Positions 25,800 to 35,004 of a stretch of DNA of 64,000 nt are shown here, piece after piece. The stretch spans positions 1 to 64,000 of the forward strand of contig NZ_BJZU01000063.1 of assembly GCF_007992195.1 (NCBI RefSeq), written 5' to 3'. The notes below the pieces were generated by a model that was not told where the DNA came from, searched no databases, and saw only the letters and a list, made by a program, of their open reading frames with translations. Both the position numbers and the translations under genes were made by a program. This DNA is from Methylobacterium oxalidis (lineage in GTDB: Bacteria; Pseudomonadota; Alphaproteobacteria; Rhizobiales; Beijerinckiaceae). Each line of letters opens with the position of its first letter. The first letter of the stretch is position 1.

Positions 25800-26603
25800 T
25801 CACAGGTCCACCGTCGCGGTGAGCCCGTCGTAGGCCGGGACCACGCCCGGCGGCAGCTTGCGGGCGAGGCTCGCGTAGTCGAGGTCGGTGTGGAGATTCG
25901 TGAGGACGGCGCGCCGCGGCGCCACCTCCTCGATCAGCGCGAGCGCCTCCGAGACCGAGTAGTGGGTCGGGTGCGGCGTCTCGCGGAGCGCGTCGATGAT
26001 CAGGAGGTCGAGGCCGCGCAAAGCCGCCTTGCTCGCCTCCGGCATCAGGCTGACGTCCGGCGCGTAGGCTGCCGGGCCGAAGCGGAAGCCGAGGGCCGCC
26101 TCGTTGCCGTGCTCCATGCCGAAGGGCAGCGCGGAGACCGGCCCGCCGTGACCGTCGAGCATCACGGTCTCGCCCTCGGTCAGGTCGTGAAGGTCGAGGA
26201 TCGGCGGATAGGCGCTGCCGGGGGGCGTCTCGAAGCAGTAGCCGAAGCGGATCTCGAGGAGGCGCCGCGTCATCGCGTCGGCGTAGACGGGGATGCGCCG
26301 CCGCATGTGGATCACGAGCGGGCGGACGTCGTCGATGCCGTGGGTGTGGTCGGCGTGGGCGTGGGTGAACAGGATCGCGTCGAGGCGCCCCACCCCCGCG
26401 TCGAGGAGCTGCTCGCGCAGGTCCGGCGCGGTGTCGACGAGGACGGTCGTCGCGCCCGTCCCGTCCCGGCGCTCGGCCAGCAGCGAGCAGCGGCGGCGGC
26501 GGTTCCTCGGCTCGGCGGGATCGCAGGCGCCCCATCCGTAGCCGATCCGGGGCACGCCCCCCGACGAGCCGCAGCCGAGGATGCGCAGGGTCAGCGTCGC
26601 CAT
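25800..26603 (-). CDS. MBL-fold metallohydrolase, PhnP-like
   Basis: Metallo-beta-lactamase-fold hydrolase of 267 aa. Metal ligands are in FTHAHADHTHGIDD, with further His in MEHGNE and the terminal NLHTDLDYASL. The N-terminus LTLRILGCGSSGGVPRIGYGWG is typical of the PhnP-like branch that includes phosphodiesterases. The gene follows tatD by 43 bases; the tatD-MBL pair is common next to metG in alphaproteobacteria. Substrate is not known; a cyclic phosphodiesterase activity is the family-based guess. Confidence 0.85.
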   Translation of the reverse strand: MATLTLRILGCGSSGGVPRIGYGWGACDPAEPRNRRRRCSLLAERRDGTGATTVLVDTAPDLREQLLDAGVGRLDAILFTHAHADHTHGIDDVRPLVIHMRRRIPVYADAMTRRLLEIRFGYCFETPPGSAYPPILDLHDLTEGETVMLDGHGGPVSALPFGMEHGNEAALGFRFGPAAYAPDVSLMPEASKAALRGLDLLIIDALRETPHPTHYSVSEALALIEEVAPRRAVLTNLHTDLDYASLARKLPPGVVPAYDGLTATVDL

Positions 26604-26646
26604 CCGGACCTCCCGCCCGGTTGGTAGCCGACCGTCCCCGCCCCTG

Positions 26647-27429
26647 TCATGCCCTCTCGGCCTTCGTGAACAGGCGGTGGAAGTTGTCGGTGGTCGCCCG
26701 CGCGAAATCCTCGGCCGGCATCTCGAGGGTCGCGGCCAGCGAGCGGGCGGTGTCGGCCGTGTAGGCGGGCTCGTTGGTGCGGCCCCGGTGCGGCTCGGGC
26801 GCCAGGAACGGGGCGTCGGTCTCGACCAGGATACGATCCCGCGGCACGCGGCGGGCGATCTCGCGCAGCTCGTGCGAGCGCCGGAAAGTGACGATGCCGG
26901 AGAACGAGACGTAGAGGCCGAGCTCGATCCCGGCCTCGGCGAGGCGCCGGCCGGAGGAGAAGCAGTGCAGCACGCCCGTGAAGGGGCCCGCGCGCATCTC
27001 GTCCATCAGCACCGCCTCCATGTGGGCGTCGGCGTCCCGGGAATGGATCACGAGGGGCAGCCCCGTGGCGCGGGACGCCGCGATGTGGGCCCGCAGCACC
27101 CGCTCCTGCACGGCCTCGGGCGCGGCGTCCTCGTAGTGGTAGTCGAGGCCCGCCTCGCCGATGCCGATGCAGCGGGGATGGCCGGTCAGCGCCGCGATGG
27201 CCTCGGCCGGCACGTCCGGCTCCTCGGCGGCCCCGTGCGGGTGGGTGCCCGCGGTGCACCAGACGGCGGCGTGCGCCTCCGCGATGGCCCGGTATGTGTC
27301 GGCCTTGGCGAGGCGGGTCGAGATCGTGAGCATCCGCGTCACGCCGGCGGCCTCGGCGCGCGCGACGACGCCCCCGATGTCGGCGGCGAAGTCGGGAAAG
27401 TCCAGGTGGCAGTGGCTGTCGATCAGCAT
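26647..27429 (-). CDS. tatD: TatD-family DNase / metal-dependent hydrolase
   Basis: TIM-barrel hydrolase of 260 aa with 3'-5' DNase activity in characterised members. The N-terminal metal site DSHCHLDFP, the GEAGLDYHYE segment, the HSRDAD segment and ETDAPFLAPEPHRG near the C-terminus are all present. The ATG at 27429 starts exactly at the conserved MLIDSHCH. It follows metG by 58 bases in the same direction. Confidence 0.92.
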   Translation of the reverse strand: MLIDSHCHLDFPDFAADIGGVVARAEAAGVTRMLTISTRLAKADTYRAIAEAHAAVWCTAGTHPHGAAEEPDVPAEAIAALTGHPRCIGIGEAGLDYHYEDAAPEAVQERVLRAHIAASRATGLPLVIHSRDADAHMEAVLMDEMRAGPFTGVLHCFSSGRRLAEAGIELGLYVSFSGIVTFRRSHELREIARRVPRDRILVETDAPFLAPEPHRGRTNEPAYTADTARSLAATLEMPAEDFARATTDNFHRLFTKAERA

Positions 27430-27487
27430 GGGGGTTCGGGTCTGTGTGGCGCCTCGCCTCCCCGCGTCGGGAGGGGGACCGGCCGCC

Positions 27488-29095
27488 TCAGGCGGCCGGT
27501 GCTTCCGGCTCGACGAAGCGGGGGAAGATCGGGGCCGGGACCGGCAGGCTCGCGCCCGGCGCGAGGCGGTGGCCCGCGCCGACATGCTCCAGCAGCCGCG
27601 CCTCGGGCGGGACGGCGAGAAGGTCGAGGAGGGCGGCACCCGCCGTCGGGACGAAGGGCTGGACCAGGATGCCCACAGCCCGCAGGGTCTCGACCGTGAC
27701 GTAGAGCACCGTGCCCATCCGCTCGGGATCGGTCTTGCGGAGCTTCCACGGCTCCTCGGCGGCGAAGTAGCGGTTGGCGTCGCCCACCACCGCCCAGATG
27801 TCGGCGAGGATCGTGTGCAGCGCGAGGTCGCCCATCGCGGCCCGCGCCCGCTCCGGCAGCGCGTCGGCGGCGGCCAGGAGGGCCCGGTCCGCCTCGGTGA
27901 GGGACCCCGGCTGCGGCACCCGCCCCTCGCAGTTCTTGGCGAGCATCGAGAGCGAGCGCTGGGCGAGGTTGCCGAGGTCGTTGGCGAGGTCGGCGTTGAT
28001 GCGCCCGATGATCGCGTCGTGGCTGTAATTGCCGTCGCCGCCGAAGGGCACCTCGCGCAGCACGAAGTAGCGCACCGGGTCGACGCCGTAGGTGGCGATC
28101 AGGTCCATCGGGTCGACCACGTTGCCGAGCGACTTCGACATCTTCTCGCCCTTCGAGAGCAGATGCCCGTGGCCGAAGATGCGTTTCGGCAGCGGCAGCC
28201 CCGCCGACATCAGGAAGGCCGGCCAGTAGACCGCGTGGAAGCGCACGATGTCCTTGCCGATGACGTGGAGATCGACCGGCCAGAACCCCCAGCGCGGATC
28301 CGCCTCGTCGGGGAAGCCGCAGACCGTGAGGTAGTTCGTCAGGGCGTCGACCCAGACGTACATGACGTGGCCGGGCGCGTCCGGCACGGGCACGCCCCAG
28401 TCGAAGGTGGTGCGGCTCACGGAGAGGTCCCGCAGCCCCTGGCGGACGAAGCTCGCGACCTCGTTACGGCGCGTCTCCGGGCCGATGAAGTCGGGCCGGC
28501 TCTCGTACAGCGCGAGGAGCCTGTCGGCGTAGGCCGAGAGGCGGAACAGGTAGTTCTCCTCCTCCGTCCACTCGACCGGCGTCTGCGTGGCCCTGGCGCG
28601 CCGCACCCCGTCGGGGCCGATCTCGGTCTCGTCCTCGCCGTACCACGCCTCGTCGCGCACCGAGTACCAGCCGATGTACTTCGACAGGTAGATGTCGCCG
28701 CTGGCTTTCATCCGGGCCCAGATCGCCTGCGCGGCGGCGTAGTGCTCGGCCTCGGTGGTGCGGATGAAGCGGTCGTGGCTGCAGTTCAGCGCCTCGGCCA
28801 TGTGCCGGAACTTCTCCGACATGCGATCGACGAGCGCCCGCGGCGTGGTGCCCTCGCGGGCCGCCGTCTGCTGGATCTTCAGACCGTGCTCGTCCGTCCC
28901 CGTGGAGAACAGCACCTCGTAGCCGTCGAGCCGGTGGAAGCGGGCGATGGCGTCTGTGGCGATCACCTCGTAGGCGTGGCCGATATGCGGCGCGCCGTTC
29001 GGGTAGGAGATCGCGGTGGTGAGGCTGAAGCGGCCTCGGGCGGAGGGGCTGGAAGGGGCCTGGGCGGAGGCTTGGGCCGTTTGCTGGGCCGTCAC
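27488..29095 (-). CDS. metG: Methionyl-tRNA synthetase
   Basis: Class I aminoacyl-tRNA synthetase of 535 aa that charges tRNA-Met. The HIGH signature is in [15 protein letters not shown] and KMSKS is in [12 protein letters not shown]. The zinc-finger insert is short and the C-terminal tRNA-binding domain of the E. coli enzyme is missing, as usual for the alphaproteobacterial form. The GTG at 29095 is the first start near the conserved N-terminus; it has a Gln/Ala-rich leader of about 20 residues. It is separated from holB by 78 bases that hold an inverted repeat. Confidence 0.95.
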   Translation of the reverse strand: MTAQQTAQASAQAPSSPSARGRFSLTTAISYPNGAPHIGHAYEVIATDAIARFHRLDGYEVLFSTGTDEHGLKIQQTAAREGTTPRALVDRMSEKFRHMAEALNCSHDRFIRTTEAEHYAAAQAIWARMKASGDIYLSKYIGWYSVRDEAWYGEDETEIGPDGVRRARATQTPVEWTEEENYLFRLSAYADRLLALYESRPDFIGPETRRNEVASFVRQGLRDLSVSRTTFDWGVPVPDAPGHVMYVWVDALTNYLTVCGFPDEADPRWGFWPVDLHVIGKDIVRFHAVYWPAFLMSAGLPLPKRIFGHGHLLSKGEKMSKSLGNVVDPMDLIATYGVDPVRYFVLREVPFGGDGNYSHDAIIGRINADLANDLGNLAQRSLSMLAKNCEGRVPQPGSLTEADRALLAAADALPERARAAMGDLALHTILADIWAVVGDANRYFAAEEPWKLRKTDPERMGTVLYVTVETLRAVGILVQPFVPTAGAALLDLLAVPPEARLLEHVGAGHRLAPGASLPVPAPIFPRFVEPEAPAA

Positions 29096-29130
29096 GTCGG
29101 AGGTTCCCCGGATAGGCGGTTCACGGTCTC

Positions 29131-29158
29131 CCCCGATCCCGGGATCACAGGATCGGGG
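29131..29158. repeat. Inverted repeat between holB and metG
   Basis: A 9-bp perfect inverted repeat (CCCCGATCC at 29131-29139 with its complement at 29150-29158). It could act as an attenuating or processing hairpin between the two co-directional genes, or be a dispersed palindrome. Confidence 0.5.
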
Positions 29159-29173
29159 CATGCGCCCGGGAGC

Positions 29174-30238
29174 TCAGGCCGCCCGCACCGCGCCCGCGAG
29201 GTCCCCGAACAGGGAGAGGACGAGGGGCCGGCGGTCGAGATTGTAGGTCGCGGCCTCCCGGGCGGCGCGGGCGGTCTTGTCACACACCTCGACCAGGGCC
29301 GCAAGGCGGGCCGGCGGCTCCGCCCGGCGCCGGTCGAGCTCGGACGAGACGAAGCGGTACACGGTGTCGAGGCTCGCCTCGAACAGGGGCTCCGCGTCCC
29401 GCCCCGCGAGCTTCTCGGCGAGCGCCAGGATGCGGCGCCAGTCCGGCCGCTCGATCCCGGCGAGCAGCGCCTCGACCTCCGTCACGAGCCCGGCCGTCGC
29501 GGGATCGAGCATCGCCACCGCCCGCGCCACGGAGCCCTCCGAGAGCGCGGCGGCGCGGGCGAGGGAGGCCGCCTCCGGCGCTCGGAAGGGGGCCGGCAGC
29601 CCGGACAGCACCTGCGTCACCTCCGCCTCCGCGAGGGGGCGCAGGGCGAGCGCCCGGCAGCGGGAGCGGATCGTCGGCAGGAGGCGACCCGGCGCGTGGC
29701 TGACGATGAGGAAGAGGGAGTGCGGGGGTGGCTCCTCCACCATCTTCAGGAGGGCGTTGGCGCTGTTCGGGTTCAGGTCCTCGGCGCTGTCGACGATGCA
29801 GATGCGGTAGCCGGCGTTGCCGGCGGTCGCGCCGAACAGGTCGAGGGCCCTGCGGGCCGCGTCGACGCCGATCTTCGTCGGCAGCGCCTTGGCGCCCGGC
29901 AGCCGGTGGCGGCGCAGGGCGACGAGGTTCGGGTGCGAGAGCGCGGCGACCTTGCGGGCGACGGGGTGCGCCGGGTCGACGGCGAGGCTCCGCGGCGGCG
30001 CCGGGTCCGGGTCGGGGTTGGCGAGGAGGTAGCGGGCCACCCGGTAGGCGAGCGTCGCCTTGCCGATCCCCTGCGGTCCGCCGATCAGCCAGGCATGGTG
30101 CAGGCGCCCCGAGGCGATCGCCCCGGCGAAGGCGGCCTCGGCCGCCGCGTGGCCGACGAGGGTCGCGCTCTCGCGCGGGCGCGGGACGTCCGCGAGGTCG
30201 CCCGCCTCGGCGTCGTCGGCCGTGCGCTCAGGCGGCAT
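29174..30238 (-). CDS. holB: DNA polymerase III subunit delta prime
   Basis: Clamp-loader subunit of 354 aa. The AAA+ region has HHAWLIGGPQGIGKATLAYR (modified P-loop), the SRC-type segment LPTIRSRCRALALRPL and the NSANALLKMVEEPP sensor region. The ATG at 30238 gives an 11-base overlap with the 3' end of tmk, the usual tmk-holB pairing. The extra 35 residues upstream in the same frame are Arg/Pro-rich and out of family, so they were not included. Confidence 0.92.
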   Translation of the reverse strand: MPPERTADDAEAGDLADVPRPRESATLVGHAAAEAAFAGAIASGRLHHAWLIGGPQGIGKATLAYRVARYLLANPDPDPAPPRSLAVDPAHPVARKVAALSHPNLVALRRHRLPGAKALPTKIGVDAARRALDLFGATAGNAGYRICIVDSAEDLNPNSANALLKMVEEPPPHSLFLIVSHAPGRLLPTIRSRCRALALRPLAEAEVTQVLSGLPAPFRAPEAASLARAAALSEGSVARAVAMLDPATAGLVTEVEALLAGIERPDWRRILALAEKLAGRDAEPLFEASLDTVYRFVSSELDRRRAEPPARLAALVEVCDKTARAAREAATYNLDRRPLVLSLFGDLAGAVRAA

Positions 30239-30959
30239 CGTCGCGGCTCGCGGTCTCGGGTGCGGGCTCGGCCGGCAGCAGGCCCGGCAGGCGCGCGGCC
30301 ACGACCGCGCGGATCGCGGCCTCGACCGCGTCGGGTCCGGCACCCGCGTCGATCACGGCGCAGCGCGCCGGCTCGGCCTCTGCGATCGACAGGAAGCCCG
30401 CGCGCAGGCGGGCGTGGAAGGCGAGCGCCTCGGCCTCGAAGCGGTCCGGCGCGTCGGCACCGGCTCCCGCCTCGGCGGCCCGCGCCCGGGCCCGGGCGAG
30501 GCCGCTCTCGGGGGGCAGATCGAGGATCAGCGTCAGGTCGGGCCGCGTGCCGCCCACCGCCGCCCGCTCCAGCGCGCGCAGCGTCCCCGGGTCGACGCCC
30601 CCGGCCGCGCCCTGGTAGGCGCGCGTCGAGTCCGCGAAGCGGTCGCAGAGCACGATCTCGCCCACCCGCAGCGCCGGCCGGATCAGGCGGTCGACATGGT
30701 CGATCCGCGCCGCCGCGAAGAGCAGCGCCTCGGCGAAGGGCCCGTAGGGCTTGGCGATGCCGGAGAGGAGCGCCGCGCGGATCTCCTCGGCCCGCTCGGT
30801 GCCGCCGGGCTCGCGGGTCGTCACCACCGTGCGGCCCGCCTCACGCAGCGTGCGGGCGAGGCGGGCGAGCTGGGTCGACTTGCCGGCCCCCTCCCCGCCC
30901 TCGAAGGTGATGAACAGGCCGGGCGGAGGAGCCTGCGGAGGCGCCGGCCGGGCGGTCAC
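30228..30959 (-). CDS. tmk: Thymidylate kinase
   Basis: Phosphorylates dTMP to dTDP (243 aa). P-loop FEGGEGAGKST, the DR(Y/F) motif as CDRFADSTRAYQG, and the lid region rich in Arg and Ala (ARARARAAEAG) are visible. The protein is longer than the usual 210 aa because of a short Pro-rich N-terminus and a C-terminal extension. The GTG at 30959 overlaps the stop of dacC by four bases (GTGA). Confidence 0.94.
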   Translation of the reverse strand: MTARPAPPQAPPPGLFITFEGGEGAGKSTQLARLARTLREAGRTVVTTREPGGTERAEEIRAALLSGIAKPYGPFAEALLFAAARIDHVDRLIRPALRVGEIVLCDRFADSTRAYQGAAGGVDPGTLRALERAAVGGTRPDLTLILDLPPESGLARARARAAEAGAGADAPDRFEAEALAFHARLRAGFLSIAEAEPARCAVIDAGAGPDAVEAAIRAVVAARLPGLLPAEPAPETASRDDAA

Positions 30960-32152
30960 GACGGGTTGCCGGCCTTGCTGAAGGCCCGCCGGAACAGGCC
31001 GGTGCCGACCTCGAGGGCCGCGTCGAGGGCCCGCTGCGGGATGGTGCCGGAGGCCACCGACTCGCCCGCGTAGAGGGGCTGGTCGAGGGCGAGCGTGTCG
31101 CCGCGCATGACGCGCAGGCGCCCGACCTCGCGCCCCTGCTCCACCGGCGCGGTGAGCGGGCCCTGGTAGACCACCCTGGCGGTGACGCGCTCGCCCGAGC
31201 CTCGCGGCAGCAGCAGCCGCACGGGCTTCTTGGCCATCAGCGGCACGCCGCCCCTCTCGCCGCCGTAGACGGTCGCCTCCGCCACGGTCTCGCCGGCCGC
31301 GAAGATCTGGCGCGGCTCGAAGGCGCGGAAGCCCCACTCCATCAGCTTGCGGGACTCGGAGGCCCGGTCGCGGGCGGTCTTGAGGCCGCTCACCACCATG
31401 ATCAGGCGCTGCCCGTTCTGCACCGCGGAGCCCGTCAGGCCGTAGCCGGATTCCTCGAGGTAGCCGGTCTTGAGCCCGTCCGCGCCCATGTCGAGGGCGA
31501 GCAGCGGGTTGCGGTTCTGCTGCTTGATCTTGTTCCAGGTGAACTCGCGCTCGGCGAAGATCTTGTACAGATCCGGGTAGGTTTCGATGATGTGCAGCGA
31601 CAGCTTCGCGAGGTCGCGGGCGCTGACCTTCTGGTCGGGCGCCGAGTAGCCGGTCGCGTTGCGGAAGGTCGAGCGCGTGAGCCCGATCTCCTTGGCGCGG
31701 GCGTTCATCATGCCGGCGAAGGCCGCTTCCGTGCCCGCCATGTTCTCGGCGATGGTGATGGCGGCGTCGTTGCCGGACTGCACGATGAGGCCGCGCAGGA
31801 GGTCGGCCAGCTTGATGCGGCTGTTGACCTGCGCAAACATCGAGGAGCCGCCCCCGCCTGCCCCACCCCGCCGCCAGGCGTCCTCCGTCACCGTGAACTC
31901 GGTGTCCATGGTCAGGCGGCCCTCCTTCAGGGCGCCGAACACGATCTCGGTGGTCATCAGCTTGGCCATGCTGGCCGGGGCGAACAGGTCGTCCGCCGCC
32001 TTCTCGAAGAGCGTCGAGCCCGAATCCGCGTCGATGAGGATCGCGTGGGGGGCGCTCGTCTGGAAATTCTGGGCGGCCGCGAGCCGCGGGGCTCCGGTGG
32101 CCAGCAGCAGGCAGGCCGCCGCGAGACACATCCGGACCGACGTCGTACGCAT
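30956..32152 (-). CDS. dacC: D-alanyl-D-alanine carboxypeptidase (PBP5/6 type)
   Basis: Penicillin-binding protein of 398 aa that trims the terminal D-Ala of peptidoglycan stem peptides in the periplasm. A signal peptide (MRTTSVRMCLAAACLLLATG, cleavage after LAAA) is followed by the SxxK motif at Ser61-Lys64 (SMAKL), SxN at 126-128 (SGN) and KTG at 228-230. The C-terminal PBP5-like domain is present and an amphipathic anchor is suggested by the last 25 residues (FRRAFSKAG). It is in a cell-wall block with rlpA. Confidence 0.92.
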   Translation of the reverse strand: MRTTSVRMCLAAACLLLATGAPRLAAAQNFQTSAPHAILIDADSGSTLFEKAADDLFAPASMAKLMTTEIVFGALKEGRLTMDTEFTVTEDAWRRGGAGGGGSSMFAQVNSRIKLADLLRGLIVQSGNDAAITIAENMAGTEAAFAGMMNARAKEIGLTRSTFRNATGYSAPDQKVSARDLAKLSLHIIETYPDLYKIFAEREFTWNKIKQQNRNPLLALDMGADGLKTGYLEESGYGLTGSAVQNGQRLIMVVSGLKTARDRASESRKLMEWGFRAFEPRQIFAAGETVAEATVYGGERGGVPLMAKKPVRLLLPRGSGERVTARVVYQGPLTAPVEQGREVGRLRVMRGDTLALDQPLYAGESVASGTIPQRALDAALEVGTGLFRRAFSKAGNPS

Positions 32153-32325
32153 CCAACAACCCTCGCCTATCCGCCCGGCCTCCTGCCCTGCCGGAAGCGC
32201 GACCTTACAGCGGTTCGATGCGCGAATCGAACGTCCAATCGCCGCGCGGGCTGCCTGATTCTTGTGCAATCCCCGCGCCTTGCCTCGCGTCTTGCCCCGC
32301 GCCCTGCCCGAATCGGCTCACCCGA

Positions 32326-33606
32326 TCAGTTCACTTCGGCGAGGCGGGAGCGGCGCTGAGGGGGCACCTTGGACGGCGCGGAGGCCGGGCTCGCCTTGCC
32401 CGGCGCACTCGCGGGCGGAGCCCCCGCGAGCTTCGCCATCGCGAGCCGGGAGGCCGTGGGCATGGGGGCCGGCGCCGCGGCGAGGCGGCTCGGGCCGGCG
32501 TTGCCGATCGGGCCGGGCTTTGTCTGGGCAAGCTTGGCGGGCTCCGGTTTCGGGAAGCCCGATTTGGCCGCAAGCGGCGGAGGAAGGGCCTTGGCGACCT
32601 GGACGGGGCCGGGCTTGGCGGCGGGGTGCGGGGCCGGCGCGCTGCCGGAGCGTCCCTTCGCGGCGGAGGCGGTCTGGACCGGGGCCGCCGGGGCCGCGGC
32701 GAGCACGGGCCGGAAGGGGGCGCCGCGCGTCGCGGTCGGCTGGAGGGCGGCCGGCACCGGCGCGGCGGCGCGGGCGACGAGGACGGGGGCGGGGCGCGGC
32801 GCGGGACGGGCGGCCGGCGCCTCCTCGGTCTCCCGCTCGATCTGGCGCTCCTCCGGCGGCTTGAAGGCGAGCGGCGCGCGCGCCCGGGGCGCGGGGTCGG
32901 ACGCCTCGCCGGCATCGGAGCCGAGATCGGCGAGCATCACCGGGCTGCGCCCGCCGATCGCCGCCGGACGGCCGTCGGTGCGCAGCGTCGCCATCAGCTT
33001 GCGGTCGTCGCTGCCGGCGACCGAAGCCTTGCTGACATACTCGACGCGCACCCGCGTCGTGCCGCGCCGGTGGAACTCCAGCGCCTCGGCCACCGCCTCC
33101 GACACGTCCATGACCCGGTCGGCGTGATAGGGGCCGCGATCGTTGACGCGCACGATCATCGAGCGACCGTTCGCGGTATTCGTGACGCGGGCGTAGCTCG
33201 GCAGCGGCAGGGTCGGGTGGGCGGCGGCGATCGAATGCCGGTCGAACACCTCGCCGTTGGCGGTCTGGCGGCCGTGGAAGGCGCTGCCGTACCAGGAGGC
33301 CATGCCCTCCCGCACGTACCCCCGGGCGTCCTCGCGGGGCACGTAGGTGCGCCCGGCCACCACGTAGGGCTTGCCCGAGAAGCGGCGCCCGCCGCCTTTC
33401 GGGATCACGTCGCCCTCGTTGTAGAGGCGCGGGCTCGCCCGGACCCCGTATTTCGGGTCGATGCCGTTCCCGGGCGCGGTCGCGGCGAGCTTCTGGGGGT
33501 TGTTGCTGCAGTTCGCGGTGGCCAGCGCGATCACGGAGACCGCGAGGATCCGGCGGAGCGGGAGCGCGGCGATCCTCGCCGTCCCGGCCTTCGTCGAACG
33601 CACCAT
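32326..33606 (-). CDS. rlpA: Septal ring lytic transglycosylase RlpA, lipoprotein
   Basis: A 426-aa lipoprotein. The signal sequence ends in the lipobox ATANC. The double-psi beta-barrel domain holds EGMASWYGSAFHGRQTANGE and IVRVNDRGPYHADRVMDVS, which include the catalytic Asp and His residues of RlpA transglycosylases that cleave denuded glycan. No SPOR domain is seen; residues 240-426 are a long Ala/Pro/Lys-rich linker, probably disordered. The ATG at 33606 starts the lipoprotein signal. It is the first gene of the rlpA-dacC-tmk-holB run. Confidence 0.87.
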   Translation of the reverse strand: MVRSTKAGTARIAALPLRRILAVSVIALATANCSNNPQKLAATAPGNGIDPKYGVRASPRLYNEGDVIPKGGGRRFSGKPYVVAGRTYVPREDARGYVREGMASWYGSAFHGRQTANGEVFDRHSIAAAHPTLPLPSYARVTNTANGRSMIVRVNDRGPYHADRVMDVSEAVAEALEFHRRGTTRVRVEYVSKASVAGSDDRKLMATLRTDGRPAAIGGRSPVMLADLGSDAGEASDPAPRARAPLAFKPPEERQIERETEEAPAARPAPRPAPVLVARAAAPVPAALQPTATRGAPFRPVLAAAPAAPVQTASAAKGRSGSAPAPHPAAKPGPVQVAKALPPPLAAKSGFPKPEPAKLAQTKPGPIGNAGPSRLAAAPAPMPTASRLAMAKLAGAPPASAPGKASPASAPSKVPPQRRSRLAEVN

Positions 33607-34025
33607 ACCGACCACTCGGGTCTCACCGCGGACGCCACACGCCCCGACCGGCGCGGTGAGCGGCACGGACGGGTCTTGCCCCGCCCGGAGGCCGGTGGGG
33701 CGGTGCAGAGAATTGTCGAGGCGACGTAAAGGAAGGCTGAACGAGGCGGCCCGGCGCGGGCGACGATGGCGGCAGATCAGTTGAGAGGCCGCGTGAAAAA
33801 AGTCACTCAACCTGCTCGAAGATCTCAGGAAAAATTTTGCGCTGCGGGAGCCTTCCACATTGCGCGGATCATCGGGGTGCCGTCATGGAGGATCGGCCGG
33901 AAAGATCTCACGCAACGTCTCAGGAAACGGCCGTAAGCGGAGGATTTGTCAGCCGTTCTCGCGTTTCAGTCCCGACCGCGGCGTCGCCGCGGCCGGGGTG
34001 CGCGGGTGGCGTCCTCGGCCGATCC
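33607..34025. other. Intergenic region between rlpA and the ParA/RHH operon
   Basis: A 419-base stretch on the minus-strand path from the ParA/RHH operon to rlpA. It probably holds the rlpA promoter in its AT-richer part (33790-33840). A 6-bp inverted repeat (GTTGAG and CTCAAC) lies near 33780-33811, and a CCGCGGC-GTC-GCCGCGG hairpin lies near 33978-33995 downstream of the RHH gene. No gene is supported. Confidence 0.5.
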
Positions 34026-34382
34026 TCAGCGCGGCGGCGTCTCGTTCAATTGGTCGATCGAGCGGGCGCCCCGCTGCTTGAACAGCATGTCCAGGGCCTC
34101 CAGCATCAGGGCGTGCATCTTGGTGCGCTCTGCGTAGGCGAGGTCGCGCAGCTGATCGTAGACCGGCGGCTCCAGGTACACCGACATCTGGCGCGCCCGC
34201 TCCTTGAGGGTGGCGCTCGGGCGGCAGGACGGGGGCGGCGCGACGTCGAGCTGCACGATCTCGGCCGTCTGCGGCGCCGGCGCGAGGCCGTGGACCGGGG
34301 CGGTCTTGACGGGCGCGAGCTTGGGCGGGGGGGCCGCCGCGGCGACGATCGATGCGAGGTTCAGCTTAGGCGGCTTTGACAT
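34026..34382 (-). CDS. Ribbon-helix-helix protein paired with ParA
   Basis: A 118-aa protein. Residues 1-60 are Pro/Ala/Lys-rich and probably flexible. Residues 62-105 (QMSVYLEPPVYDQLRDLAYA, then ALMLEALDMLF) fit a ribbon-helix-helix DNA-binding domain: a short beta strand and two helices. Its start overlaps parA by 17 bases, so the two are coupled. Small RHH proteins next to a short ParA act as centromere-binding adaptors in type Ib partition systems (ParG-like); this is the likeliest role here. An autoregulator of the operon is the alternative, and both can be true. Confidence 0.75.
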   Translation of the reverse strand: MSKPPKLNLASIVAAAAPPPKLAPVKTAPVHGLAPAPQTAEIVQLDVAPPPSCRPSATLKERARQMSVYLEPPVYDQLRDLAYAERTKMHALMLEALDMLFKQRGARSIDQLNETPPR

Positions 34383-35004
34383 GCTTGGCCCCCTGCATCC
34401 GCCGCTCGATCCAGGACCACAGCCGGCGCACCTCGGTGGCGGCCTGTCCCTTCGGATTGAACTCGGTCACGCCCTGGCCGACGCCGATCGCGTCCTGGTG
34501 GTCGGTGCGGGCGACGATGTTCACGTCGGGCAGCACGCCGAGCACGGCGAGGCCGTCCGCGGCGTCGCGGATCCGGTAGGAGCGCGGCGGCGTCTGGTTG
34601 AGCACGAAGGCGAACTTCTTCTCCAGCCGGTAGACGGCCGCGAGCGTCGGCTTGAAGGCGCGCAGGTCCGCGGGGGTCGGGCGGCAGGGAATGATGCAGA
34701 GGTCGGCCGCGCGGATCGCCGAGAGGGTGCCGGTCGAGTCCACGCCCGGCGTGTCGATGAAGACGTAGTCGTAGGCCGACTCGCGCAGCTGCGCCATCAC
34801 CGCCTCGATCTGCGTCGCGTCGATCTGGGCGACCTCGGGCCCCTCGGCGGTGCGATGGTCGAGCCAGTCGCTGATCGTGGCCTGCCGGTCCATCTCTAGG
34901 ATGCAGACGGAATGGCCCGCCTCCTGGGCGGCGACGGCGAGCGAGATGCAGAGGGTGCTCTTGCCGCTGCCTCCCTTCTGCGTGACGAACGTGATGGCTT
35001 TCAT
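34366..35004 (-). CDS. Short ParA-family ATPase (type Ib/ParF-like)
   Basis: Walker-type partition ATPase of 212 aa. The deviant Walker A is TQKGGSGKST with Lys10 and Lys15; Walker B-like FIDTPG is present. It lacks the N-terminal DNA-binding domain of large plasmid ParA proteins, which puts it in the short ParF/MipZ-like group. Its start at MKAITFVTQ has AGAGGA upstream. It is paired with an RHH gene instead of a ParB gene, and no Soj/Spo0J neighbours (gidB, trmE) are present, so it is not the main chromosomal ParABS set. It might position a cargo other than the chromosome or be a plasmid remnant. Confidence 0.83.
   Translation of the reverse strand: MKAITFVTQKGGSGKSTLCISLAVAAQEAGHSVCILEMDRQATISDWLDHRTAEGPEVAQIDATQIEAVMAQLRESAYDYVFIDTPGVDSTGTLSAIRAADLCIIPCRPTPADLRAFKPTLAAVYRLEKKFAFVLNQTPPRSYRIRDAADGLAVLGVLPDVNIVARTDHQDAIGVGQGVTEFNPKGQAATEVRRLWSWIERRMQGAKHVKAA

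Noticed and set aside
27161-30910. A 1249-codon plus-strand open frame
   Set aside because: It is antisense to tatD, metG, holB and tmk. The translation is Arg/Gly/Asp-rich with no family signal; such long shadows are expected at this GC content.
33884-34379. A plus-strand frame beginning MEDRPERSHATSQ
   Set aside because: Although a GGGG lies upstream, most of it is antisense to the ribbon-helix-helix gene and the translation is not protein-like.
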